Assembly: GCA_035541035.1 (NCBI GenBank)
Contig: DATLFO010000148.1
Location: forward strand, 1 to 6,398
Direction: 5' to 3'
DNA length: 6,398 bases
Origin: DASWHR01 sp035541035
GTDB taxonomy: Bacteria > Actinomycetota > AC-67
Part shown: in pieces, positions 1 to 6,150 of the stretch
Position numbering within the stretch: the first letter of the stretch is position 1
Layout of the letters: the number at the start of each line of letters is the position of its first letter
Program-made: the position numbers and the translations under genes
The notes under the pieces: generated by a model
What the model saw: only the letters and a program-made list of their open reading frames with translations
What the model was told of the DNA's origin: nothing
Databases searched by the model: none

Positions 1-62
1 GTTCGCATCGGCGAGGACGGCGTCCCGTCGGGCAGCGTGACGCCGTCCTCGCCGATGCGAAC
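1..62. repeat. Perfect 23-bp inverted repeat at the window edge
   Basis: Bases 1-23 are the exact reverse complement of bases 40-62, separated by a 16-nt loop (24-39). The outer arm begins at base 1. The repeat lies inside the reading frame of the leftmost gene, has no U-tract on either side, and leaves the frame open. A perfect fold-back beginning at the first base is typical of a contig-end or amplification chimera. A genuine hairpin is the alternative. If it is a chimera, reliable sequence begins near base 24. Confidence 0.9.
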
Positions 63-860
63 GGGCTGCTGCTGGAATCGCGCGTTGAGGATCTCGAGCG
101 TGCGCTCGATCTTGGCGCCCTTGGCCGTTCCGTCGGCCACGGTCCGCACCACCGACCGGAGCTGCTCGATGCGCAGCGCGTCGGTGATCTTGATGTCGCT
201 GAGGAGGACCGTGGCGCCGGAGACGGTCTTGCCGCCCTGCGATGCGTCGGTGAACGAGCTCGAGTACGCGGATCCGGCGACGATCGTGCCCAGCCGAAGC
301 TCGACGCCGGTCGCGGAGGAGTCGCTGAACAGCTCGCCGCTCACGGTTCGCGCGTCGGAAACGCTGTAGGGAATGCGGTTCTTGTACTGGGTGTAGAGCG
401 ATTGGCAGCCGGTCAGCATCGGCTCGGGCGCGCCCAGGTCGCCCTGATTATCCGGAAGCGGCACCGTGGACTTCTCGCCGGCCGCGCACATCTCGGCGAA
501 GTCCGTCGAGGAGGCGGTGTCTTCGAACGGAGTGATCGGGTACGCCGACTCGGCCACGCCGAACAGGGCGCGCTCGAACGGCTGATAGCCGAACTGGAAG
601 AAGGTTGCATCCACGAGGAAACCGGGCCAGAAGCCGCCGGCCAGGCCGTGGCTGAACGAGCCGTCGGTCTCGCTGAGGCTGTAGACCGGCCAGAAGTCGA
701 AGTTCGGGTTGACGTTGAACGGGATGAAAGCGGCCGAGGCGCGAGCGAATCCGTTGACGGCGGCGTTCGGCGTCTCGGCTCGCGCATGGCCGGGGAGCAT
801 GGCCGCGAGCGCCAGCATCGCGACGAGCGCCGCACGGATCATTCTCGCTGCCCTCTTCAT
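1..860 (-). CDS. Secreted protein of unknown family, last gene of the liv operon (C-terminus missing)
   Basis: I do not recognise this family. The frame stays open from an ATG at 860 to the left edge (286 codons plus 2 nt), so the C-terminus is missing. Residues 1-28 form a clear Sec signal peptide: a basic start (MKRAARMIR), a hydrophobic Ala/Leu/Met core, and a likely signal peptidase I cut after A-R-A at residue 28. No lipobox is seen. The mature part is rich in Phe, Gly, Ser and Asn, with an aromatic stretch at about 45-100 and only two cysteines in the visible part (125 and 152), possibly a disulfide. Residues 225-265 look helical and charged. The start lies 7 nt after the LivF stop. A weak GGGAG sits 12 nt upstream, so translation probably depends on coupling. 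Position in the operon suggests an extracytoplasmic role linked to the importer, but that is inference. The last codons lie in an inverted repeat that may be an assembly artefact; residues beyond about 279 are doubtful. Confidence 0.8.
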   Translation of the reverse strand, partial: MKRAARMIRAALVAMLALAAMLPGHARAETPNAAVNGFARASAAFIPFNVNPNFDFWPVYSLSETDGSFSHGLAGGFWPGFLVDATFFQFGYQPFERALFGVAESAYPITPFEDTASSTDFAEMCAAGEKSTVPLPDNQGDLGAPEPMLTGCQSLYTQYKNRIPYSVSDARTVSGELFSDSSATGVELRLGTIVAGSAYSSSFTDASQGGKTVSGATVLLSDIKITDALRIEQLRSVVRTVADGTAKGAKIERTLEILNARFQQQPVRIGEDGVTLPDGTPSSPMR

Positions 861-867
861 CTGTTCG

Positions 868-1578
868 TCACGCTCCCAGGTATGCGCCCACGAGCGCATT
901 CGGATCGGAGGCGATCGATTCGGCATCCCCGGCGAACGCCACCGCACCACGGTCGAGCACGTAGCCACGCTCGGCCACCGACAGGGCGACCGCTGCGTAC
1001 TGCTCGACCACCAGCAAGCCCATGCCTTCCGTTCGGAGGTTCGCCAAAAGCGCGAAGACCTCCTGCACGATCTTGGGGGCGAGACCGTGGGAGGGCTCGT
1101 CCAACAGCAGCAAACGGGGCGAACCGACCAAGGCCCGTCCGATCGCGAGCATCTGCTGCTCGCCGCCCGACATCGTTCCGGCTTGCTGCCCGAGCCGTTC
1201 CTTCAACCGCGGGAAAAGGCCCACGACCCGGTCGACCTGCTCGGCCAGCGGCCCGGCCTTGAGGCGCTTGGCGTAGCCGCCCATCTTGAGGTTCTGCCAG
1301 ACCGTCATGTGCGGAAAGATCCCCCGGCCCTCGGGGATGTGCGCGATGCCCAAGGCGTTGATCGCCTCGGGGCTCATGGCGTTGAGCTTCGTGCCGTCGA
1401 AGACAACCTCGCCGGTCGTCAACGGGAGCATGCCGGTGATCGCCCGCAGGGTGGTGGTCTTGCCCGCGCCGTTGGCGCCGAACAACGCGACCATCTCGCC
1501 CGGCCCGATCTCGAGCGTGACCGAGCGCAGCGCCTGCACGCGTCCGTAGAAAACGTCGATGTCACGAACGGCGAGCAC
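868..1578 (-). CDS. livF: Branched-chain amino acid-type ABC transporter, LivF ATPase
   Basis: This is the second ATP-binding subunit of a Liv/HAAT importer, acting on the cytoplasmic face and driving uptake by ATP hydrolysis. The 236 residues match the usual LivF length. Visible motifs are Walker A GANGAGKT (34-41), the LivF-typical PEGRGIF stretch in the Q-loop region (82-88), signature MSGGEQQ (136-142), and Walker B RLLLLDEPS (155-163) with catalytic Glu161. The switch-region sequence VEQY (191-194) has Gln where most ABC ATPases have His; this is normal in LivF proteins. The C-terminus ends in the family-typical AYLGA. The start is GTG at 1578, overlapping the end of the upstream fusion gene by 17 nt, with GGAAGG nine nt upstream. 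The stop is 7 nt before the secreted-protein gene. The family assignment is firm; the substrate is not determined. Confidence 0.97.
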   Translation of the reverse strand: MLAVRDIDVFYGRVQALRSVTLEIGPGEMVALFGANGAGKTTTLRAITGMLPLTTGEVVFDGTKLNAMSPEAINALGIAHIPEGRGIFPHMTVWQNLKMGGYAKRLKAGPLAEQVDRVVGLFPRLKERLGQQAGTMSGGEQQMLAIGRALVGSPRLLLLDEPSHGLAPKIVQEVFALLANLRTEGMGLLVVEQYAAVALSVAERGYVLDRGAVAFAGDAESIASDPNALVGAYLGA

Positions 1579-3490
1579 GGCTCACCGCCTTCCGTTCGGT
1601 CCCGTCACCGGCCGCCGCGGCAAGCGTGAGGTCGGCGCTGCCAAGGTACCGTTCGAGCACGACCGGATCGCGGCGCACCTGCTCGGGCGATCCTTGCGCG
1701 ATGATCTCGCCGAAGTCGAGCACGAAGACGTGTTCCGCGAGGCTTTGCACCAGATCCATGTCGTGTTCGACGAGCAGCACCGACAGATCCTGCGCATCGC
1801 GCGCCCGCCGGACGATCTCGCCGAGCGCCGCGGTCTCGCGCGGGTCCAGGCCGGCGGAGGGCTCGTCGAGCAGCAGCAGGCGCGGGCGGCGCACGAGCGC
1901 CATCCCGAGCTCGAGCTCGCGCAGCCGTCCGAGCGAAAGTTCGGCCGCGAGACGGTCCGTGACGTCGCTGAGACCGATGGTCTCGCAAATCTCGTGGGCG
2001 CGATCGCGGAGCGTGCGCTCGGCACGGCGCGACGACGGCAAAAGAAACGCCTCGGCGCCGACGCTCGCGGGCACCGTGCTCTGGCCCGCGACCATCAGGT
2101 TCTCGATCACGGTCATCTCGCGGAATGCCTCGACGGTTTGGAATGTGCGGCCGATGCCCTCCAACGCCCGGCGGTGGGCGCCGTCACCGGTCACGTCGCG
2201 GCCGCGATAGTAGATGCGGCCCTCGTTCGGCTCCAGCAAACCGGAAATGCAGTTGAACAATGTGGACTTCCCGGCGCCGTTGGGCCCGATCAGCGCGGCG
2301 ATCTCTCCCTCCGGCACCGACAGGTCGACACCGTCGAGCGCGACGACGCCGCCGAAGCGAACCTTGATCCCGTGCGCGCGCAGCAGCGTCGGACGCATGT
2401 GCCGTGCGAGCGCGTTCGGGTAGATGCGGCGCACGGCAGGATGGCCGTTGGGTGACGGCGCCGCGGCCGGCAGGGCGTCGGGAAGCGGATCGGGGGCGGG
2501 CAGCGAGCGATGCGCGCGCCGCGCACGAATGCGCCCGCCGAGGCCGGCAAGCCCTTCGGGCAGCCCCCAGAGCGCAAGGATCATGCCGACGCCGAACAGG
2601 ATGAACAGGCGCTCGCCCGAGAAGATGCGCAGCGGACCGAACTGCACGATCTCGGGAAGCAGGGCAGCGACGGCGCCTCCGACCACCGCGCCGGCCGGCG
2701 AGACGATGCCGCCGATCACCGTCGCGGCGAGCAGCCGGAACGACAGGTCGATGTTGAACGAGTCCGGCGTGATGCCGGTCTTGAGCGAGGCGAGAAGCCC
2801 GCCCGCGGTCGCGGCGATCATGATCGAAAGCGCGAACGCGCCGACGCGCCAGCGCAGCACAGGGATCCCGAGCGACTCGGCCATGACCTCGCGCTCTCGC
2901 ACCGCGCGGAAGGTCCGGCCCGTCCGCCCGCGAGCGAGATTGCGGACCAGAAGGAAGACGACAAGGGCCATCAGAAGCGCGAAGTAGAAGAAGCCGCGGT
3001 CGCTCTCGAACGAAACGACCCCGGCATCGGGCCGTCCGACCGGAACGAACGACGAGCCGAAGGTGGTGATGTTCTCGCTGCGCGAGGCGAGGACCTTGCC
3101 GATGTTGCGAAACGCGAGCCGCTCGAAGATCAAGCCGATCGCGAGCGTGGCGACGGCGAGCTCGAGGCCGCGGAACCGAACGGCGACTGCGGCGATCGCG
3201 ACGGCAAACGGAACGGTCACAATGCCGGCGACGGGAAGCGCGATCGCGACGGGAAGGCCGAAGACGGTCAGCGCGTACATCGAGTACGCGCCCCACCCGA
3301 GCCCGAGCGCGGCGACGTGCAGGTTGAGCTGCCCGCTCCAGCCGGTGAGCACCACGAGCGAAAGCGCGGCCAGCACGTAGCAGACGGCGAGCGAGAAGAT
3401 CGTCAGCCAGAACGCGCCGAGCACGGAGCCCGCGAGCGCGACCGCGAGGGCGAGCCCGGCCCCGTACGCGAGATTGCCGCCCCCCTTCAT
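1562..3490 (-). CDS. livM-livG: Fused LivM-type permease and LivG-type ATPase of a branched-chain amino acid-type ABC importer
   Basis: One 642-residue protein carries two subunits that are separate in E. coli. Residues 1-320 are a LivM-like permease with repeated hydrophobic segments. Its coupling-loop stretch includes GRTFRAVRE (191-199) and SLGIP (206-210), and the end has the family-like GGIVSPAGAVVGG (260-272). Residues 321-364 are a basic then Pro/Ala-rich linker. Residues 365-642 are a LivG-like ATPase: Walker A GPNGAGKST (402-410), Q-loop RTFQ (448-451), a variant signature LSLGRLRELE (518-527), Walker B LLLLDEPSAGLD (538-549) with Glu543, and H-loop His576. The ending FGEIIAQGSP (593-602) is typical of LivG. 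The start ATG at 3490 overlaps the LivH stop as ATGA and has GGAAGGAG six nt upstream. The internal ATG at 2398 (residue 365) has no Shine-Dalgarno sequence, so a fusion is favoured over two genes missed by a frame error. LivM-LivG fusions are known in actinobacteria. A 25-residue Ala-rich, basic tail follows the ATPase. Confidence 0.95.
   Translation of the reverse strand: MKGGGNLAYGAGLALAVALAGSVLGAFWLTIFSLAVCYVLAALSLVVLTGWSGQLNLHVAALGLGWGAYSMYALTVFGLPVAIALPVAGIVTVPFAVAIAAVAVRFRGLELAVATLAIGLIFERLAFRNIGKVLASRSENITTFGSSFVPVGRPDAGVVSFESDRGFFYFALLMALVVFLLVRNLARGRTGRTFRAVREREVMAESLGIPVLRWRVGAFALSIMIAATAGGLLASLKTGITPDSFNIDLSFRLLAATVIGGIVSPAGAVVGGAVAALLPEIVQFGPLRIFSGERLFILFGVGMILALWGLPEGLAGLGGRIRARRAHRSLPAPDPLPDALPAAAPSPNGHPAVRRIYPNALARHMRPTLLRAHGIKVRFGGVVALDGVDLSVPEGEIAALIGPNGAGKSTLFNCISGLLEPNEGRIYYRGRDVTGDGAHRRALEGIGRTFQTVEAFREMTVIENLMVAGQSTVPASVGAEAFLLPSSRRAERTLRDRAHEICETIGLSDVTDRLAAELSLGRLRELELGMALVRRPRLLLLDEPSAGLDPRETAALGEIVRRARDAQDLSVLLVEHDMDLVQSLAEHVFVLDFGEIIAQGSPEQVRRDPVVLERYLGSADLTLAAAAGDGTERKAVSRARRS
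1588..1593 (-). promoter_or_regulatory. Ribosome binding site for livF (GTG start)
   Basis: GGAAGG on the minus strand lies 9 nt before the GTG at 1578, with a second weak purine patch (GGTGAG) between them. It sits inside the end of the livM-livG gene and supports the GTG start and the 17-nt overlap. Confidence 0.6.
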
Positions 3491-4368
3491 GCCACGCTCC
3501 TTCCGGGCAGCGCGACCGCGCCTCGCTTGCCACGCGCGAGCACCAGCACGGCAAACACCGCGATGAACCCGAAGGCCTCCGACACGCCGGAGACGTTGAT
3601 GTAGCCGGTGGCCACGGACTGCACGACTCCGATCAGCACACCGCCGCCGAGCGCCATCGGCAGGCTCGTGAACCCGCCGAGCAGCGCCGCACCGAAGGCG
3701 GTCACCATGATGAGCGTCATCTGCAACGGGTTGAGAACCAGGGTCGGTGTCACCAGAATGCCGGCGAGCGCGGCGAGCACCGCGCCGATCGACCAGGCGA
3801 GCATCGACGCCCGGGTCGGGTCCACGCCCAGCAGACGCGCGGCCGACGCGTCCTCGGCGATCGCCTGCAGGCCGAGTCCGCGATAGGACGTGCGCGCCCA
3901 CAGACCGAACAGGCCTGCCGCGGCGATGGCGAGGAAGGCGGTGAGCAGCTCTTGCGCGCCCACGCTGAACTGGCCGGCGCTGATGCCGCCGCTGACGATC
4001 GGACGCACGAAGGACTCCTGCCCGCCCCAGCCCGCGCGCATCACGACCTGAAGGACCAGAACGATCCCGAGCGTCGCGACCGTTCGCGTGAGCGCGTCGG
4101 CCTTGCGCAGCGGGCGCATCGCCAGGAGATCGGCGAGCGCGCCGACGATCGCGGCCACGACGAGCGCGGCCGGAACCGCGATCAGCACGTGCCATTCCCA
4201 CACGGTCTGCATTTGGTAGTAGACGTAGGTGCCGAGCGAGGCAATGACGCCCTGGGCGAAAGACAGCACCCGGGTCGATCGATAGATCATCACCAGCGAC
4301 AGCGCGAGCAGCCCGATGACGAACCCGGCTGCGAGGCCGTTCACCACGTACTGGAGAAAGAACACCAT
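3487..4368 (-). CDS. livH: Branched-chain amino acid-type ABC transporter, LivH permease
   Basis: This is the inner-membrane permease that pairs with the LivM domain to form the translocation path. The 293 residues fit the family length. The N-terminus is typical: VVNGLAAGFVIGLLALSLVM (8-27) is the first membrane segment, followed by the IYRSTRVLSFAQG stretch (28-40), equivalent to the common 'Y-G-x-x-x-x-x-NFAHG' region. About eight hydrophobic segments follow. The cytoplasmic coupling loop is around residues 159-185 (RTSYRG, then AEDASAARLLGV at 171-182). The late motif GGFTSLPMALGGGVLIGVVQ (231-250) matches the conserved 'GG-x-x-S-x-x-G-A-x-x-GG' region. The start is ATG at 4368, 9 nt after the binding-protein stop; only a weak G-rich patch precedes it, so coupling from the upstream gene is likely. 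The stop overlaps the next start by 4 nt. Confidence 0.96.
   Translation of the reverse strand: MVFFLQYVVNGLAAGFVIGLLALSLVMIYRSTRVLSFAQGVIASLGTYVYYQMQTVWEWHVLIAVPAALVVAAIVGALADLLAMRPLRKADALTRTVATLGIVLVLQVVMRAGWGGQESFVRPIVSGGISAGQFSVGAQELLTAFLAIAAAGLFGLWARTSYRGLGLQAIAEDASAARLLGVDPTRASMLAWSIGAVLAALAGILVTPTLVLNPLQMTLIMVTAFGAALLGGFTSLPMALGGGVLIGVVQSVATGYINVSGVSEAFGFIAVFAVLVLARGKRGAVALPGRSVA
3497..3504 (-). promoter_or_regulatory. Strong ribosome binding site for livM-livG
   Basis: GGAAGGAG lies 6 nt before the ATG at 3490, within the last codons of livH. It is the best Shine-Dalgarno match inside the operon and fixes the start of the fusion protein at the ATGA overlap. Confidence 0.8.
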
Positions 4369-4377
4369 CCCGGCCGC

Positions 4378-5916
4378 CTAGCAGGGTCTCGGCTTGCCGG
4401 GGCACGGCCATGTCCGGACCGAGTACGCCTCGATCGGCCCGGCCTCGTAGACCCAGCGGCCCTTCGAATCCTGCGAGAAGTCCGCGCGAACGATCCAGAT
4501 GTTGTGATTGCCGCCGGTTCGCGCAGCCGGTGGCGCGAGGTTCACGCCCTTGCACAGACCATGGCAGTCGTAGGAGGTGATCTTCGCCGCGGCACCGAGC
4601 GCCTCCGAGCGCGTTAGCTCCTTCCCCGTGTCGAGCGCCCCTTCGATCACATCCGCAACCATACGAGCGCTCGCATACGCCAGCGTCGTGAAGTAGCCCA
4701 TCTCCGCGTTCGGGTAGTAGGTGCGGATGATCTTCTTCATCTCGCGCGTCGCAGGGTTGTCGACCGTGTCGGGCACGAGCGCGGAGTTGGACAGGATCCC
4801 GTCGGCGAACTTTCCGGCCTGACGAAGCGTGAGGTCCAGATAGATGCCGTGCTGCCCGAGGAAGCCCTTCGGCGGCTTGTAGCCCGCGGCCTGGCACTGC
4901 ACGAGAAGCTTGATGGCGCTGGCGGGGTCGGTGATGATCCAAACCGCGTCCACGTTCTGCGACTGCATCGAGCGGCAGATCGTTCCGTACTGCGTGGTGG
5001 TGTAGCCCACCTCGGCGGTGCGAACGATCTGGCATCCGAGCCGCGGGCACATCACGTCCTCGGCCTCGCGCAGATACGTCTGGGCCGGACCGGAGTCCAG
5101 CACAACGACGCCGAGCTTCTGTGGGGGCGAGCCCGTCTCCCGTTTGACCTTGTCCCACCAGTACGGCAGCAGGCCGTGCTCCATCGTCTCGATCGGCGAG
5201 CCGATGGTCACGACGTTCTCGGCGGAGAACCCCTCGACGTTGATGCCGTCGTAGCCGACCCACGGGACGCCGGCCGAGCGAAGCTGGTTGATGACCGTCA
5301 GCGAGAACGGTGTGAAGGACGGTCCCATCATGAAGACGCCGTCCTGCTCGACGAGCTTCTTCGCGCACGTGGTTGAGCGGGTGTCGTCGGCCTGGTCGTC
5401 GCACACGACGAACTGGATCTTCTTCCCGCCGATGCCGCCCTTGGAGTTCAGATAGTTGAAGTAGGCCTGCGCGCCCTGGAACGCCGGGGTCCCGAGCGCC
5501 GACAGGCCACCGGTAAGCGGGAACAGGCCGCCGACCTTGACGACGCCGCCGCGAACGACTGCGCCCTTGCCGCCGCCGATCCCGCCGTTCCCGTTGCCGC
5601 CGGTGCCGGCGGTCGGCAGTGCTCCCACCTGCCCGCCCGATGTCGGCCCGGTGGTGGGCACCCCAGGCTGGTCTTGGGGACCGTCCTCCGACGCGGGACG
5701 GTCGTTGCCGATGGCGATGGTGGGGACATCGTCGCTGTCGAATCGCGGACCGCAGGCGGTGAGGAGCAAGGCCACCACGGCCGCGAAGACGGCCAGGCGG
5801 CGTGCGCGTCCGGCGCGAACGGTGGGAACCGATGGTCGGCCCCCGCGGAAGGCCGTCGCCTTTCGACGGCCGCGCTCACGCTCTGTTGCGTTGCGAACTT
5901 CGGATAGAGCGCTCAC
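4378..5916 (-). CDS. Lipid-anchored substrate-binding protein of the Liv/HAAT type (Peripla_BP_6 fold)
   Basis: This lipoprotein captures substrate outside the membrane for the LivH/LivM permease. With the GTG start at 5916 it has 512 residues. GGAGAGG lies 6 nt upstream and the predicted transcription start is about 52 nt upstream. An in-frame TTG at 5970 would add 18 residues but falls at the predicted transcription start, so it is rejected. Residues 1-40 are an unusually long basic leader, 41-54 the hydrophobic core, and LLTAC (51-55) the lipobox with Cys55 as lipid anchor. Residues 60-124 are a low-complexity Gly/Pro/Thr linker. The binding fold runs from about 125 to the end, opening with VVKVGGLFPLTGGLSALG (125-142) and then GGIGGKKIQFVVCDDQ (160-175), typical of type I periplasmic binding proteins. 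Ten cysteines lie in the mature domain (172, 184, 290, 295, 314, 341, 451, 455, 505 and 512), unusual for this family. The substrate may be a branched-chain amino acid, another amino acid, an amide or an aromatic acid. Confidence 0.94.
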   Translation of the reverse strand: MSALSEVRNATERERGRRKATAFRGGRPSVPTVRAGRARRLAVFAAVVALLLTACGPRFDSDDVPTIAIGNDRPASEDGPQDQPGVPTTGPTSGGQVGALPTAGTGGNGNGGIGGGKGAVVRGGVVKVGGLFPLTGGLSALGTPAFQGAQAYFNYLNSKGGIGGKKIQFVVCDDQADDTRSTTCAKKLVEQDGVFMMGPSFTPFSLTVINQLRSAGVPWVGYDGINVEGFSAENVVTIGSPIETMEHGLLPYWWDKVKRETGSPPQKLGVVVLDSGPAQTYLREAEDVMCPRLGCQIVRTAEVGYTTTQYGTICRSMQSQNVDAVWIITDPASAIKLLVQCQAAGYKPPKGFLGQHGIYLDLTLRQAGKFADGILSNSALVPDTVDNPATREMKKIIRTYYPNAEMGYFTTLAYASARMVADVIEGALDTGKELTRSEALGAAAKITSYDCHGLCKGVNLAPPAARTGGNHNIWIVRADFSQDSKGRWVYEAGPIEAYSVRTWPCPGKPRPC

Positions 5917-5920
5917 CCCG

Positions 5921-5929
5921 CCCCTCTCC
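5921..5929 (-). promoter_or_regulatory. Ribosome binding site deciding the GTG start of the binding protein
   Basis: The minus strand reads GGAGAGGGG, with GGAGAGG ending 6 nt before GTG 5916. No comparable purine run precedes the in-frame TTG at 5970, so the GTG is preferred. Confidence 0.75.
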
Positions 5930-5940
5930 GCCGGCTTGCC

Positions 5941-5968
5941 GCACTCATGCGCGTATGTGCATGTGTGC
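5941..5968. repeat. 28-bp imperfect palindrome at the predicted operon transcription start
   Basis: The arms at 5941-5950 and 5959-5968 are reverse complements at 9 of 10 positions, around an 8-nt loop (5951-5958). The right-hand arm coincides with the predicted first transcribed bases of the operon. It could be a repressor operator overlapping +1, or a stem-loop at the 5' end of the mRNA ahead of the ribosome binding site. Confidence 0.55.
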
Positions 5969-5969
5969 A
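5946..5969. repeat. 24-bp perfectly alternating pyrimidine-purine tract
   Basis: Every step from 5946 to 5969 alternates pyrimidine and purine, mostly as TG, CA, CG and TA. Such tracts can adopt left-handed Z-DNA under negative supercoiling. It covers the predicted first 24 bases of the operon transcript and overlaps the imperfect palindrome there. Confidence 0.6.
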
Positions 5970-5975
5970 AGGGCT

Positions 5976-6004
5976 AATGTAGGTTTCGAGCGAGGGGGAG
6001 TCAA
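5976..6004 (-). promoter_or_regulatory. Predicted housekeeping-type promoter of the liv operon
   Basis: On the minus strand, -35 TTGACT (6004-5999) and -10 TACATT (5981-5976) are separated by 17 nt. This is close to the TTGACA/TATAAT consensus in otherwise GC-rich DNA. Transcription should start near 5968-5970, giving a leader of about 52 nt before the binding-protein GTG. Confidence 0.7.
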
Positions 6005-6005
6005 T

Positions 6006-6017
6006 GGTGAAATCACC
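6006..6017. repeat. Small palindrome next to the liv -35 box (possible operator half)
   Basis: GGTGA and TCACC flank a 2-nt AA centre. The site begins 1 nt upstream of the predicted -35 hexamer of the operon (5999-6004), a common place for an activator or repressor to bind. No specific regulator family is recognised. Confidence 0.35.
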
Positions 6018-6039
6018 CGGCAGAGCGACCTCTGCGGGG
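6016..6039. repeat. Imperfect palindrome between the divergent promoters
   Basis: GCAGAG (6020-6025) and CTCTGC (6030-6035) surround the 4-nt CGAC. Three further C-G pairs (6016-6018 with 6037-6039) follow after one mismatch, giving 9 of 10 paired positions. It lies between the two promoters and is predicted to be outside both transcripts, so a protein-binding site is more likely than an RNA hairpin. Confidence 0.45.
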
Positions 6040-6067
6040 GATCTCGACTTTCCTCCCGGTTGCACCG

Positions 6068-6095
6068 TAGACACCATCGTTCCAAAGTTTACATT
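6068..6095 (+). promoter_or_regulatory. Predicted promoter of the receiver-like gene
   Basis: -35 TAGACA (6068-6073) and -10 TACATT (6090-6095) are separated by 16 nt. The -10 hexamer is identical to that of the divergent liv promoter. Transcription should start near 6102, about 48 nt before the preferred TTG start. This stretch is clearly more AT-rich than its surroundings. Confidence 0.55.
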
Positions 6096-6118
6096 GAAAC
6101 CACCGTAATAACCAGTGA

Positions 6119-6133
6119 AAGACCGAAAGTCTT
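6119..6133 (+). other. Short stem-loop in the leader of the receiver-like gene
   Basis: AAGAC (6119-6123) pairs with GTCTT (6129-6133) around the loop CGAAA. It sits between the predicted transcription start and the GGGGG ribosome binding patch (6138-6142). Five base pairs is weak, so a regulatory role is only a possibility. Confidence 0.3.
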
Positions 6134-6150
6134 CTTTGGGGGCATCTCAG

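Noticed and set aside
1..62. Intrinsic terminator for the operon
   Set aside because: The hairpin lies within an open reading frame, has no T-tract on either side and starts at the window's first base.
980..1010. Loss of the switch His in LivF as a sign of an inactive ATPase
   Set aside because: LivF proteins commonly have Gln in this VEQ position, and the Walker A, signature and Walker B motifs are all intact.
402..1262. Long open frames on the plus strand opposite the liv genes, such as 402-1262, 709-1629, 1559-2455 and 2510-3604
   Set aside because: They are antisense to well-recognised transporter genes and their translations are low-complexity Arg/Ala/Asp/Glu-rich with no domain. They are expected in GC-rich coding DNA.
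3491..5404. A very long open frame on the minus strand upstream of and continuous with livM-livG (about 638 extra codons)
   Set aside because: It overlaps livH and most of the binding-protein gene in another frame and is an Arg-rich shadow translation caused by high GC. The real protein begins at ATG 3490, where there is a strong ribosome binding site and the permease sequence starts.
5917..5970. An 18-residue N-terminal extension of the binding protein from TTG 5970
   Set aside because: TTG 5970 has no ribosome binding site and coincides with the predicted transcription start, while GTG 5916 has GGAGAGG at good spacing.
5971..6060. A riboswitch in the liv leader
   Set aside because: The structured-looking sequence is mostly upstream of the predicted promoter and so not transcribed with the operon. 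The real leader is only about 52 nt and matches no riboswitch class I know.
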